A DNA stretch of 64,000 bases from Oceanicaulis sp052055585. Lineage in GTDB: Bacteria > Pseudomonadota > Alphaproteobacteria > Caulobacterales > Maricaulaceae. The notes under the pieces were generated by a model. The model saw only the letters and a list, made by a program, of their open reading frames with translations. It made no database searches and was not told the origin of the DNA. Below are positions 8,471 to 17,224 of this stretch, one piece after another (within the stretch, counting starts at the first letter, position 1; every line of letters starts with the position of its first letter). The DNA is taken from contig NZ_CP170485.1 in the NCBI RefSeq assembly GCF_052055585.1, positions 1,240,001-1,304,000 of the forward strand. Direction: 5' to 3'. Made by a program: the position numbers and the translations under genes.

Positions 8471-8486
8471 GTGAGCGTTCACTCAC
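8471..8486. promoter_or_regulatory. TetR operator, promoter-proximal copy
   Basis: GTGAGCGTTCACTCAC is a near-perfect palindrome (arms GTGAG/CTCAC). It lies just downstream of the predicted -10 box of the TetR promoter, so binding would block transcription. It differs by one base from the second copy exactly 60 bp away. Confidence 0.8.
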
Positions 8487-8495
8487 CATGTGCTC

Positions 8496-8524
8496 ACTAT
8501 GGCGCGGGCAATGGGGTGTGTCAA
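8496..8524 (-). promoter_or_regulatory. Promoter of the tetR-plsC-MFS operon
   Basis: On the minus strand TTGACA (8519-8524) and CATAGT (8496-8501) are separated by 17 bp, close to the sigma-70 consensus. One operator lies 6 bp upstream of the -35 box and the other about 9 bp downstream of the -10 box. An extra half site (GTGAGC) lies next to the downstream operator. Confidence 0.75.
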
Positions 8525-8530
8525 CACTGA

Positions 8531-8546
8531 GTGAGTGTTCACTCAC
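8531..8546. promoter_or_regulatory. TetR operator, distal copy
   Basis: GTGAGTGTTCACTCAC repeats the operator seen at 8471 with one mismatch. It sits just upstream of the -35 box. The 60-bp centre-to-centre spacing would place two bound dimers on nearly the same face of the helix, which would suit cooperative binding or a small loop. Confidence 0.8.
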
Positions 8547-8631
8547 TGTGTGGGGCGCGCCGTGCTTTAAGGCATTGGGAGATTGGGAGGATTGTGGTGT
8601 TTGAGGCGTTGTGGCGCTGGCAGGGAAGCGC

Positions 8632-9357
8632 TTAGTCGGTGCTGCGCAAGGCCAGGGCTTCCGCCTCCAGCACCCGCGTTCGGGCGTCCACACGCGCCTG
8701 CAACGCCGCCATGAAGCTGCGGCTGTCGCTGTCGGCGCTCATGGGCGGCAGGAACTCGATGATCGCCGTGCCCGGATAGAGCACAGGCTCCTGCTCAGGC
8801 CAGAAACAGCCCAGATTGGTGGCGACCGGGATGACGGGGCGGTCGAGCACCTGCGCCAGACGATGCACGCCCTTGCGGAAGCGCCGTCCGCCGCCCACAG
8901 GCGTCAGCCCGCCTTCAGGGAAGATGAGAGCGGAGCGCTGGTCCTTCATCAACCGCGCCACGCCGTCATCCAGTGCGCCATTGGCGCGGCGACCGGCGTC
9001 ATTATCCACCACCACCGCTTCGGCCCGCTGCAGGTAGAGCCCAACCAGCGGGAAGCGCAGCATGTGGTCGCCGATCACATAGGCGAGGCGCGGATCACGG
9101 GCGAGATGACACAAGCCGTCGCCATAGGATTGATGCTTGGCGGCCAGAATGACCGGTTGATCCTCGGGGATGTGCTCAAGACCGCGATACTCGACCTTCA
9201 CGCCGCACATGCGCAGCCAGCGCCGGAAGAGTTTGGCGAACGCGCCGATGGCGAAGGTCGCCGGTCTCGGGCCGGGCCAGAGAAGGAGCGGCGAGCACAG
9301 AATCGCCAGCGTTCCCGCCAGCGCCCAGAAGCCGGTATGGAAGAACTTGGCGCGCAT
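8632..9357 (-). CDS. 1-acyl-sn-glycerol-3-phosphate acyltransferase (PlsC family), second copy
   Basis: The 241-residue protein is a paralogue of the acyltransferase at 7042. It starts with a membrane segment (FWALAGTLAILCSPLLLWPG), then carries HQSYGD (HxxxxD block), a region with AVVVDN, FPEGG (block III) and VIPVATNLG (block IV). It probably makes phosphatidate or re-acylates lysolipids. The start is uncertain: ATG at 9357 gives a natural N terminus, while an in-frame GTG at 9390 adds 11 residues; neither has a convincing ribosome binding site. It runs toward the TetR operator region but ends before it, so it need not belong to that operon. Confidence 0.87.
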   Translation of the reverse strand: MRAKFFHTGFWALAGTLAILCSPLLLWPGPRPATFAIGAFAKLFRRWLRMCGVKVEYRGLEHIPEDQPVILAAKHQSYGDGLCHLARDPRLAYVIGDHMLRFPLVGLYLQRAEAVVVDNDAGRRANGALDDGVARLMKDQRSALIFPEGGLTPVGGGRRFRKGVHRLAQVLDRPVIPVATNLGCFWPEQEPVLYPGTAIIEFLPPMSADSDSRSFMAALQARVDARTRVLEAEALALRSTD

Positions 9358-9506
9358 TGAGGCAAATTCGATGTGTTCGCTTCGCCTCACAAGCGCCCAG
9401 TGTGCAGCGCTTTGCGCTTAACTCTGTTGCATGGCTTGACAGAAAGGCCGCAAACGTTCCTTTTCCAACCGCTTCTCGACCGCCCAATTGAAACGGACGA
9501 ATTTCC

Positions 9507-11324
9507 ATGCACGCCTATCGCACCCATACCTGCGGACAGCTGCGTAAAGCCCAGGTGGGCGAAACCGCGCGTCTTTCCGGCTGGATCCATCGTAAACGCG
9601 ACCATGGCGGTCTGCTGTTTGTGGACCTGCGCGACCATTACGGTCTGACCCAATGCGTGCTGGAGCCTGATAATCCCAATTTCGCGACCCTCGAGCGCAT
9701 GCGCGCGGAAAGCGTTGTCACCGTGACCGGCAAGGTCGTGGCGCGCACCGAGGACACCGTGAACCCGAACCTGCCCACGGGCGAGGTCGAGCTGCTGGTC
9801 GAGGACCTGGTGGTCCAGTCCGCTGCTGAAGAGTTGCCGCTGCCGGTGTTCGGTGAGCCGGACTGGTCTGAGGAAGTGCGCCTGAAGCACCGCTATATCG
9901 ACCTGCGCCGCGAGAGCCTGCACAAGCGCATCGTGCTGCGCTCCAAGATCATCGACTCCCTGCGTCGCCGCATGGTCGATGAGGGCTTCACCGAATACCA
10001 GACCCCGATCCTGACGGCGTCCAGCCCGGAAGGCGCGCGCGACTTCCTGGTGCCGTCCCGTCTGCATCCGGGCCATTTCTATGCACTGCCCCAGGCGCCG
10101 CAGCAGTTCAAACAGCTGATCATGGTGTCCGGCTTTGACCGCTACTTCCAGATCGCGCCGTGCTTCCGCGACGAAGACGCCCGCGCCGACCGCGCGCCGG
10201 GTGAATTCTACCAGCTTGATATGGAAATGAGCTTTGTCACCCAGGACGAGGTCTTTGGCGTGATCGAGCCGGTTCTGGCGGGCGTGTTCAACGAATTCGC
10301 CGATGGCCGTGAAGTGCCCGAGGGCGCTTTCCCGCGTATCCCGTACGCCGAAGCCATGCGCAAATACGGCTCGGACAAGCCCGACTTGCGCAACCCGATC
10401 GAGATGGAAGCCGTCACCGAGCATTTCGCCGGTTCGGGCTTCAAGGTCTTTGCGGGCATGATCGAGAAAAACCCGAAAGTGGAAGTCTGGGCGATCCCGG
10501 CTCCCAAGGGCGGCAGCCGCGCGTTCTGCGACCGGATGAATTCCTGGGCGCAGAAGGAAGGCCAGCCGGGTCTGGGTTACATCTTCTGGCGCGAAGAGAA
10601 CGGCGCGCTGGAAGGCGCAGGCCCGATCGCCAAGAATATTGGTCCCGAGCGCACCGACGCCATCCGCACCCAGCTGGGTCTTGAGGCTGGCGACGCGGTG
10701 TTCTTCGCCGCAGGCGAGCCGTCCGCGTTCGCCAGCTTCGCGGGCAAGGCGCGCGACGTGGTGGGTCGTGAACTGGATCTGTTTGAGAAGAACGTCTTCC
10801 GCTTCTGCTGGATCGTCGATTTCCCGATGTATGAATGGGATGACGAGAACAAGAAGGTGGAGTTCTCCCACAACCCGTTCTCCATGCCGCAAATGGATCC
10901 CGAAGACTTCATGGCGCTCGGCAAGGACGACCATGAAACGCTTCTGGGCCTGAAAGCCTGGCAGTATGACATCGTCTGTAACGGCATCGAGCTGTCTTCA
11001 GGCGCGATCCGGAACCACCGTCAGGACGTGATGCTGAAAGCCTTTGAATTCGCCGGTTATGGCGCGGACGTGGTGGAAGAAGCCTTTGGCGGCATGCTGA
11101 ACGCCTTCCGCTATGGCGCTCCGCCGCACGGCGGCATTGCGCCGGGCGTGGACCGCATCGTGATGATGCTGGCCGATCAGGAGAACCTGCGCGAAGTCGT
11201 GATGTTCCCGAAAGACCAGCAGGCCCGCGACCTGATGATGAACGCGCCGGCCCCGGCCGAGATGCGTCAGCTGCGCGAACTGCACCTGCGCACGGTCGTT
11301 CCCGAAGCCAAGAAAGAAGGCTAG
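9507..11324 (+). CDS. aspS: Aspartyl-tRNA synthetase
   Basis: This 605-residue class IIb synthetase charges tRNA-Asp. It has the N-terminal OB-fold anticodon-binding domain (residues about 15-110, SGWIHRKRDHGGLLFVDLRD), motif 1 region DEGFTEYQTPILT, motif 2 FRDEDARADR near residue 220, the GAD insertion domain typical of bacterial AspRS (about residues 290-420), and motif 3 GIAPGVDRIVMML near residue 545. The full bacterial length suggests the bacterial-type enzyme; whether it is discriminating or also charges tRNA-Asn cannot be decided by eye. A strong hairpin terminator follows. Confidence 0.97.
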   Translation: MHAYRTHTCGQLRKAQVGETARLSGWIHRKRDHGGLLFVDLRDHYGLTQCVLEPDNPNFATLERMRAESVVTVTGKVVARTEDTVNPNLPTGEVELLVEDLVVQSAAEELPLPVFGEPDWSEEVRLKHRYIDLRRESLHKRIVLRSKIIDSLRRRMVDEGFTEYQTPILTASSPEGARDFLVPSRLHPGHFYALPQAPQQFKQLIMVSGFDRYFQIAPCFRDEDARADRAPGEFYQLDMEMSFVTQDEVFGVIEPVLAGVFNEFADGREVPEGAFPRIPYAEAMRKYGSDKPDLRNPIEMEAVTEHFAGSGFKVFAGMIEKNPKVEVWAIPAPKGGSRAFCDRMNSWAQKEGQPGLGYIFWREENGALEGAGPIAKNIGPERTDAIRTQLGLEAGDAVFFAAGEPSAFASFAGKARDVVGRELDLFEKNVFRFCWIVDFPMYEWDDENKKVEFSHNPFSMPQMDPEDFMALGKDDHETLLGLKAWQYDIVCNGIELSSGAIRNHRQDVMLKAFEFAGYGADVVEEAFGGMLNAFRYGAPPHGGIAPGVDRIVMMLADQENLREVVMFPKDQQARDLMMNAPAPAEMRQLRELHLRTVVPEAKKEG

Positions 11325-11347
11325 GGGCTCAGCCTCAGCCAGACATG

Positions 11348-11377
11348 AAAACGGCGGGTCATCGACCCGCCGTTTTT
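11348..11377. terminator. Bidirectional Rho-independent terminator between aspS and the pentapeptide gene
   Basis: The arms AAACGGCGGGTC and GACCCGCCGTTT enclose a 3-base loop, with A-rich and T-rich flanks on the two sides. It lies between convergent genes and can serve both. Confidence 0.88.
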
Positions 11378-11386
11378 CTTTATGGC

Positions 11387-12832
11387 TTAGCGCTCGTCCT
11401 GAGGCGGTTGCGGCGGATGGGGCGGCTGGGGCCGCTGATCGATCTCGTCCCGGCGCTGACGACGTTCCTCGGCGCGCTGGGCGGCTTCCTGTTGGCGGCG
11501 GGCGCGTTCGGCTTCCTGCTCGATGCGGCGCGCTTCAATGCGCTCCAGCTCGGCCTGCATGCGCGGGGTGGGCAGTTTGGGCGGAAAGACGGGCGCGGCG
11601 TCGGGCGGAGTCGGCGTTTCCAGCACCGGTTTGGGCGCCGGGCTTGCCTGTTCGAGAATGCTGCGGATGTGTTCTCCCAGCTCGGTGGGATGAATGTCGA
11701 ACTCCCAGCTTGCCGCTTCCAGATCGCCGCTGGCCTGGGCCTCCGCCAGGGCGCGGGCGGCGACGCGCAGGGAATCGCGCACCGCCTCTGCAGTGGCCTG
11801 TTCGATCGCCCGCTCAACGCTGTCCTGGCTTTCAGACTCATTGATGCGCACAGTGATGTCTTCTGCGGCGTTGCGCAGTTCGGTGACCGCCTGACGCAGG
11901 GCCACCGCCATCTCACGCTCACGCATGCGGGTGGCTAGGCCGTTTTCCGCCAGGGCGGCTTCCAGCTCGGCGCTGGCGCGTTGCAACTCGTCGCGCTGGG
12001 TCTCAAGGCTTGGGGCCGGGACGGCCGCTACCGCTTCGGAAGAGCGGCGCAGCGTGAAGACCAGCGCGCCATCCTCTGAGCATCGGGTCAGGGAGTAGTC
12101 AAAGGGCAGGCGGGTGTTCTCGTCGCCGCAGACATGCTGGAAGTTCTCCGCGCTCAGCCCGTTGGCGTCGCGCAGATCGCTCGAGGACAGATTGACTGCC
12201 ATGAAGCGCGCATTTGAGAAGTCTGCATCCCGCAGATCGGAATAGCTCAGATCTGTGTTCTCGAAGATCACGTTCTGGAACAGGCTGCCGCGCGCATCCA
12301 CGCCCCGCAGACGGGCCCCGAAGAAGTGCGCGCGCGTCAGGTTGGCGTCACGCAGATCCGCATGACTGAAATCGGCCTGGCGGAAGACTGAATCCGGCAG
12401 ATTGGAGTCGCTCAGATTGGCGGCGCTCAGATCGGACAGAAGGAAGACGCTGCCATTGAGGTCCGCTTCATCCAGATTGGCGCCGCGCAGGCTCACCTGG
12501 TGCGCACGCAGGCGCACCAGCAAGGCGTCTGACAGGTTTGCGCCATCCAGAGACACATTCGACAGGCGGGCCTCTATCAGGGTCGCTTCATTGAAGTCAG
12601 CCCCGGACAGGTTGAGGTCGACCAGCTGGGCGCCCAGCATCTGTGCGTTGGAAAAGTTGGAGCCTGACAGATCGCCGCCGACGATTTGCGCGCCGGCCAG
12701 ATTGCCGTCAGCAAAGACACAGGACCGGCAATCGCCGCCGATATACAGACGGCGGTGCGGTTCACCGGCATGTCCGGAGGCGGACAATCCCGTGGTCAGA
12801 GCCAGAGCCAGTATGACAGTGCGAAAAGGCAT
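11387..12832 (-). CDS. Exported pentapeptide-repeat protein with a coiled, Pro-rich C terminus
   Basis: The 481-residue protein has a signal peptide (about residues 1-22, ending SGHAG). Residues about 40-225 are nearly unbroken A(D/N)LxX pentapeptide repeats, which form a right-handed quadrilateral beta-helix. A CxxC pair (C35, C38) opens the helix, and a cap with CGDENTRLP...RC closes it. After that comes a long helical, Glu/Arg-rich segment with coiled-coil character and a Pro-rich tail (PQPPHPPQPPQDE). A shorter paralogue with the same CxxC and Cys cap lies just upstream at 12899. Function is unknown; the C-terminal helix may tether or multimerise it in the periplasm. Confidence 0.85.
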   Translation of the reverse strand: MPFRTVILALALTTGLSASGHAGEPHRRLYIGGDCRSCVFADGNLAGAQIVGGDLSGSNFSNAQMLGAQLVDLNLSGADFNEATLIEARLSNVSLDGANLSDALLVRLRAHQVSLRGANLDEADLNGSVFLLSDLSAANLSDSNLPDSVFRQADFSHADLRDANLTRAHFFGARLRGVDARGSLFQNVIFENTDLSYSDLRDADFSNARFMAVNLSSSDLRDANGLSAENFQHVCGDENTRLPFDYSLTRCSEDGALVFTLRRSSEAVAAVPAPSLETQRDELQRASAELEAALAENGLATRMREREMAVALRQAVTELRNAAEDITVRINESESQDSVERAIEQATAEAVRDSLRVAARALAEAQASGDLEAASWEFDIHPTELGEHIRSILEQASPAPKPVLETPTPPDAAPVFPPKLPTPRMQAELERIEARRIEQEAERARRQQEAAQRAEERRQRRDEIDQRPQPPHPPQPPQDER

Positions 12833-12898
12833 GCCCTAGATGTAGTCCGCCTGCCGTCAGGGAGCGACTTAAATCGTAGTAAGTTGCAGTGAACCCGT

Positions 12899-13390
12899 TT
12901 AGCGGCAACGCGGAATCGACAGGCCGTGAGGCAGTTGCGTGCTCTCATCGCCGCAAGCGAGATTGAGCTGGGACTGGGTCAGACCCCGCGCCGTTTCCAT
13001 CTCGGCCCCTGACAGATTCGCGCCTTCAAGTCGCGCGCCTGTCATGTCCGCGCCGCCAAAATAGGCGCCGACGGCTGTCGCCCGGCTCAGATCGGCATGG
13101 GCGAAGCTCGCCGAGGTGAACCGCGCGCCGAAAAGATTGGCGATCGAGAGGTTGGTGCGCGAGAAATTCGCCCGGTTCATGGTGGCCAGACTCAAATCCG
13201 CCTGACGCAGGCGCGCGCCGGAGACATCCACGCCCGGCAGGTCCAGATAACTCAGATCCGCCTGGAACAGATTGCATCCCGGACAGGACTGACCGGCCTG
13301 AACGCGCGCGATCTCGCTGGCGTTCTGGGCGAAAGCCGGGCTTGCAAGCGTCAGAGCCAGGCCCAGAAGGGCCGAAACCTGTTTCAACAT
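12899..13390 (-). CDS. Small exported pentapeptide-repeat protein
   Basis: This 163-residue protein has a signal peptide (MLKQVSALLGLALTLASPAFA), a CPGC motif where the mature helix starts, about eight to nine ADLxX-type turns, and a C-terminal cap CGDESTQLP...PRC. It is the core of the larger paralogue at 11387 without the coiled and Pro-rich tail. The ATG at 13390 has AAGGTG about 7 bases upstream and is preferred over the GTG at 13399. It probably shares a transcript with the larger gene, 66 bp downstream. Molecular role unknown. Confidence 0.83.
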   Translation of the reverse strand: MLKQVSALLGLALTLASPAFAQNASEIARVQAGQSCPGCNLFQADLSYLDLPGVDVSGARLRQADLSLATMNRANFSRTNLSIANLFGARFTSASFAHADLSRATAVGAYFGGADMTGARLEGANLSGAEMETARGLTQSQLNLACGDESTQLPHGLSIPRCR

Positions 13391-13444
13391 GGCGCACACC
13401 TTGTCTGTTACCGGTCTGCGTCTCGCAAGTTTCAGGCCTTTATA

Positions 13445-16045
13445 CTAGACCTTGCCCGCCCAACCGCAGGCGTCGCAGCCCAGAAGCCCGGCGTTTTCGA
13501 TCACGGTGAAATGGCCGCATTCAGGGCAGGGGTCGCCATGATAGTTGACCACATGCTCTTCGAGCCGCTCCACATTGGCGCCGCCCGAAGAGACGCCCCC
13601 TGATTTGGGTTTGGGATCGAACTCGAAACCGCTGCCTTCTGCAGCGCCCTCAGGCTTTCCCGGCTTGGGGCGGCTCCCCAGCATGACCACATTGTCCGGC
13701 AGCTGGCCGCGCGAGAAGCCCTTGGAGATCAGGCTTGTGGGGTCGGCTTCCCGGATCAGCTTCTCCTGCTCGACACCTTTGCCAAGTCCGCCCGGATCGT
13801 AATTGTGCGGATCTGTCTGGGCGAGATCCTCGCGTCCCAGATAGCTCACCGCCAGCTCACGGAAGATGTAATCCAGGATCGAGCTGGCGTGCTTGATGGA
13901 GTCGTTTCCATCCACATCGCCCGCAGGTTCGAACCGGGTGAACAGATAGGCGTCCACATATTCCTCCAGCGGCACGCCGTATTGCAGGCCGATGGAGATG
14001 GAGATCGCGAAATTGTTCATCAGCGAGCGGAAGGCGGCGCCTTCCTTGTGCATGTCGATGAAGATTTCCCCGAGCTCGCCATCCTCGAATTCCCCGGTGT
14101 GCAGATACACCTTGTGCCCGCCCACGGTGGATTTCTGGATATAGCCCTTGCGGCGATCAGGCAGCTTGCGGCGCTCGGCGGCGCGCTCGACATATTTCTC
14201 CACCACGCGCTCGACCACGCGCTCCTCGGCGATCACCGAGCGGCGCACGGAATCCCCAGTCTCGTATTCGATGGTGTTCAGAAGGTCATAGAGCGCATCA
14301 CCCTCGCGGCGGATCGCAAGGCCGGTCAGGCCGCGGCGCGCGCTGGACACGATCAGGGCGCCCAGCTCCTCGATCGAGCTTGAACCGGGAAGCGCCAGCT
14401 CAAGGCTGGCCGTGCCTTCCAGCACATCCTCACAGGCTTCCGCCATCGCAAGGCGCGCCTCAGGCGCAGGATCCGCAAAGACGGCGCGCAGGGCGGGGCT
14501 CAGCGTCTCGCAATCATCCAGTCGACCGGCGCCGTGCACATAGCGCTCGGCGGCGACCACTTCGAGCGGATCAACACCCAGCTTTTCCAGAAGGCGGGGG
14601 CCCGCTTCGTCAAAATGCTCCGGGCTCAGCCCGCAGCGGCGCGCAACTTCCGGACCCAGGCTCCAGCGGTTGATGGCGAAGCGCAGCGGGACGCCATCGC
14701 TCAGCGCGGCGTCGATCCGGGCGAAACCGGCCTCGTCCACGCCGGCATTTTCAAGCTGTGTGATCCAGTTGGCCGTATGACCGGCCAGCGCGCCGGCGCC
14801 CAGGGCGTGGCGGCGTGCGATTTTCTGCTCGTCTTCGGGCAGGGCGCTCAATGCCGCGCTCACACAGAAGGCGAAGCTGCGACCGCCGGGGGCGTCCAGT
14901 GCGGCGGGCGGGTGAACGCCGACCGATTCAGCGCCCACAAGGCCGGTCGCCATCGGGTCGGGCCGTTCCAGGCTGACAGGCGCCGGAGATTCGCTGCGCA
15001 CAATACGCAGGATGTGTTTGGAGCGCTCGCGTGCATCCTCGCTGTCATAGGGCAAGGCGAGGGCCGTCAACGCGGCGCCCAGGCCGGTCAGGACGACAGA
15101 GCCGGAAGTGCGCTCCGCCACATTGCCCCACAGGCGCGCCGCATAGGCCAGTCCGTCCTCATCAAGCGCCTGATCGCTGACAAACCGTGCAAGGTTGAGG
15201 ACAACAGCGACCGGCTGCGAAGGCTGGGCTGGGGTGAAATGCAGGGCCGGGCGGCCATGGGTCCAGACCGCTTCGGACAGGCGGTTCATCACCGCGCGGG
15301 CGCTCTGACCATCCGCCAGCCGCGCATCCGCTTCCACAGCTTCAAAGAAGGCCGGGTCGAGCTGCACATCCGGCAGTTCGGGGGCGGGCGGGGTGGAGAA
15401 CAGGCCTTGCTCCGGCGTGATCAGGCCCTGTCGGGCGCGCGCAATGGCGCGCTCGATCATGGCGTCCGGCGCGCCATCGCGGCGGGCGGCGCGCACGGCG
15501 CGGGCCAGCGCCCGGTTGCGCCGCGGGTCAAAGCATTCGTCATCGCCGCCATCACAGTTGACGCAGGCGAGGGCGACCGCCTCCAGACGCTCGGCCAGAA
15601 CCCGCGCACCCACATTGGCGGCGGCCTGGCCCATTTCGGCGGCATTAAGATCGTTGATCGCCTCGGTCAGGCCTTCCGCGCCGATGACAGGGCGGGCGAT
15701 GGGAGCGAGCAGAGCCTCGCCGCGCCAGAGCGCTGCGACCGGGGAAGCTTCACGATGCAGCAGGCTCGCCAGCAGCTCGTCGCGCTCGACCTCGCCATCT
15801 TGTGACAGAAGCTCGGCCAGCTCGGCCAGAACATGCCCTGCGTGAAGCTGATCGCCGGGCTGGGCGTCGCTGAGCGCCACAAGCGCCGCGATATTGCGAG
15901 CGTCCCAGCCTTCAGGGGCCAGCAGTTCAACTTCGGCCTCATCACCGACAGCGTCAGGATCAGGGCTTTCCGCCTGACGGCTCAGGAAAGCGAAATCATC
16001 CAGCGGGGAAACACCGTTACGGGAGAGGCGGCGGTGATGGCTCAT
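13445..16045 (-). CDS. TSCPD-domain protein, diverged relative of B12-dependent ribonucleotide reductase
   Basis: The C-terminal third of this 866-residue protein is plainly the NrdJ tail: GYIQKSTVGGHKVYLHTGE, LGEIFIDMHKEGAAFRSLMNN, a TSCPD domain, and a zinc ribbon CPECG...CDACG. Upstream blocks also align by eye with NrdJ (DECFDPRRNRALARAVRAAR; ALYDLLNTIE). The catalytic features expected in a roughly 1200-residue NrdJ, such as the Cys-containing barrel loops around NPCG and SGAISKTINMP, are replaced (here LELALPGSSSIEEL). It therefore looks like a non-catalytic derivative with an intact frame. The ATG at 16045 is set by AGGAG 6 bases upstream. Its role, perhaps nucleotide sensing or partner binding, is unknown. 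Confidence 0.75.
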   Translation of the reverse strand: MSHHRRLSRNGVSPLDDFAFLSRQAESPDPDAVGDEAEVELLAPEGWDARNIAALVALSDAQPGDQLHAGHVLAELAELLSQDGEVERDELLASLLHREASPVAALWRGEALLAPIARPVIGAEGLTEAINDLNAAEMGQAAANVGARVLAERLEAVALACVNCDGGDDECFDPRRNRALARAVRAARRDGAPDAMIERAIARARQGLITPEQGLFSTPPAPELPDVQLDPAFFEAVEADARLADGQSARAVMNRLSEAVWTHGRPALHFTPAQPSQPVAVVLNLARFVSDQALDEDGLAYAARLWGNVAERTSGSVVLTGLGAALTALALPYDSEDARERSKHILRIVRSESPAPVSLERPDPMATGLVGAESVGVHPPAALDAPGGRSFAFCVSAALSALPEDEQKIARRHALGAGALAGHTANWITQLENAGVDEAGFARIDAALSDGVPLRFAINRWSLGPEVARRCGLSPEHFDEAGPRLLEKLGVDPLEVVAAERYVHGAGRLDDCETLSPALRAVFADPAPEARLAMAEACEDVLEGTASLELALPGSSSIEELGALIVSSARRGLTGLAIRREGDALYDLLNTIEYETGDSVRRSVIAEERVVERVVEKYVERAAERRKLPDRRKGYIQKSTVGGHKVYLHTGEFEDGELGEIFIDMHKEGAAFRSLMNNFAISISIGLQYGVPLEEYVDAYLFTRFEPAGDVDGNDSIKHASSILDYIFRELAVSYLGREDLAQTDPHNYDPGGLGKGVEQEKLIREADPTSLISKGFSRGQLPDNVVMLGSRPKPGKPEGAAEGSGFEFDPKPKSGGVSSGGANVERLEEHVVNYHGDPCPECGHFTVIENAGLLGCDACGWAGKV

Positions 16046-16288
16046 GACGTCTCCTAGCACTCGGGCGCGCGAATCACCGTCATGGTACCGGAGGCGCCCG
16101 CCCGGAGTCGAAGCTTGAACAGGGCCCTCTTAACCCGAACGTGGAAAACTGCCCTGTCACAGCGACCAAAGGGCCACGCTGCGCGACCGAAAGCAGGGTT
16201 TTGGCGCCCAAATGCGGGCCCATGACTGGACCCGAAGGGTGCGCAGGGGCATATAGCGGTCACGAGTATTTTGTTGAAGGAGCACGCC

Positions 16289-16702
16289 ATGCTTGGCCTG
16301 CTGTCAAAAGCTTTCACCTGGTGGAATGGCGCGTCTGCTGGCGCAGCCTGGACGATCTGGCGCTCTGGCGAGCTCGTCGGGGAAGACGAGTTCGGCAACA
16401 AATACTATCAGGAACGCAAGGGCGGCACGGGCGCGGACGGCAAGGCGCGCCGCTGGGTCGTCTATAACGGCTATGCCGATGGTTCCCGCGTGCCGTCTGA
16501 CTGGCACGGCTGGATGCACCACACCTTCGACGAAGCGCCGGCCAATGCGCCGCTGCCGCGCAAGGACTGGGAACAAGAGCACCAGCCCAACCTGACCGGC
16601 ACGCTGCACGCCTATCGCCCGACCGGCTCACTGACCCAAGGCTCTGCCCGTCAGCGTCAGGCCACGGCGTCGGACTATGAAGCCTGGACCCCGGGAGAGT
16701 AA
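16289..16702 (+). CDS. NDUFA12-like subunit of NADH:ubiquinone oxidoreductase (complex I)
   Basis: The 137-residue protein matches the B17.2/NDUFA12 accessory subunit shared by mitochondrial and alphaproteobacterial complex I. Family marks are WWNGASAGAAWTIWRSGELVGEDEFGNKYYQ, RRWVVYNGYADGSRVPSDWHGWMHH and the final KDWEQEHQPNLTGT. It helps finish or stabilise the peripheral arm at the inner membrane. The ATG at 16289 has GAAGGAG upstream; two TTG codons before it are not needed. The order with mlaD and DUF2155 is usual in Alphaproteobacteria and supports the taxonomic call. Confidence 0.95.
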   Translation: MLGLLSKAFTWWNGASAGAAWTIWRSGELVGEDEFGNKYYQERKGGTGADGKARRWVVYNGYADGSRVPSDWHGWMHHTFDEAPANAPLPRKDWEQEHQPNLTGTLHAYRPTGSLTQGSARQRQATASDYEAWTPGE

Positions 16703-16706
16703 GCCC

Positions 16707-17186
16707 ATGCGTGGCGGCGCCATTCTTGAGACCGTTCTCGGCCTGATCGTCTTGCTCGCTGCAGGCGCGTTCTTCATCTACGCCCAGGGGCAGGTGGACG
16801 ACGGCACGGGCTCGGATGGCTACAAGCTGACGGCGCGTTTCTCCTCGGTTGGCGATTTGACCCGTGGCGCCGATGTGCGTGTGGCGGGCGTGCCGGTCGG
16901 CACGGTGACCGCCGTGCGTCTGGACCAGGAAACCTATTTCGCCGAAGCCGAACTCGAGCTGAACGGCGAGATCCAAATTCCGACCGATTCCACTGCGAAA
17001 ATCGCAACGGCCGGCCTTCTGGGCGGCGCGTTTGTGGAGATCGAGCCGGGCGGGGACATGGATGTCCTGTCTGCCGGTGGCGAGATTTCCTACACGCAAG
17101 GCGCGGTGGATATGTTTGACCTGATCGGCCAGGCGGTGATGAATCGCGGCTCTTCATCTTCGCAAGGTGAAGGCTCGGAGTCCTGA
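16707..17186 (+). CDS. MlaD-family lipid-transport substrate-binding protein
   Basis: This 159-residue protein has one N-terminal membrane anchor (ETVLGLIVLLAAGAFFIYA) and a single MCE domain (about residues 35-115: YKLTARFSSVGDLTRGADVRVAGVPVGTV). MlaD forms a hexameric ring that carries phospholipids between the membranes. The usual partner genes (mlaE, mlaF) are not next to it here. It starts at ATG 16707, four bases after the NDUFA12 stop, with CGGGAGAG upstream, so it is probably in the same transcript. Length is shorter than E. coli MlaD (183). Confidence 0.92.
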   Translation: MRGGAILETVLGLIVLLAAGAFFIYAQGQVDDGTGSDGYKLTARFSSVGDLTRGADVRVAGVPVGTVTAVRLDQETYFAEAELELNGEIQIPTDSTAKIATAGLLGGAFVEIEPGGDMDVLSAGGEISYTQGAVDMFDLIGQAVMNRGSSSSQGEGSES

Positions 17187-17224
17187 ACAGGGCCTTGGTC
17201 TCGCCGCAAACGCCTGACAGAGTG

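Noticed and set aside
9387..10934. 515-residue minus-strand ORF opposite aspS
   Set aside because: It is an antisense shadow of aspS.
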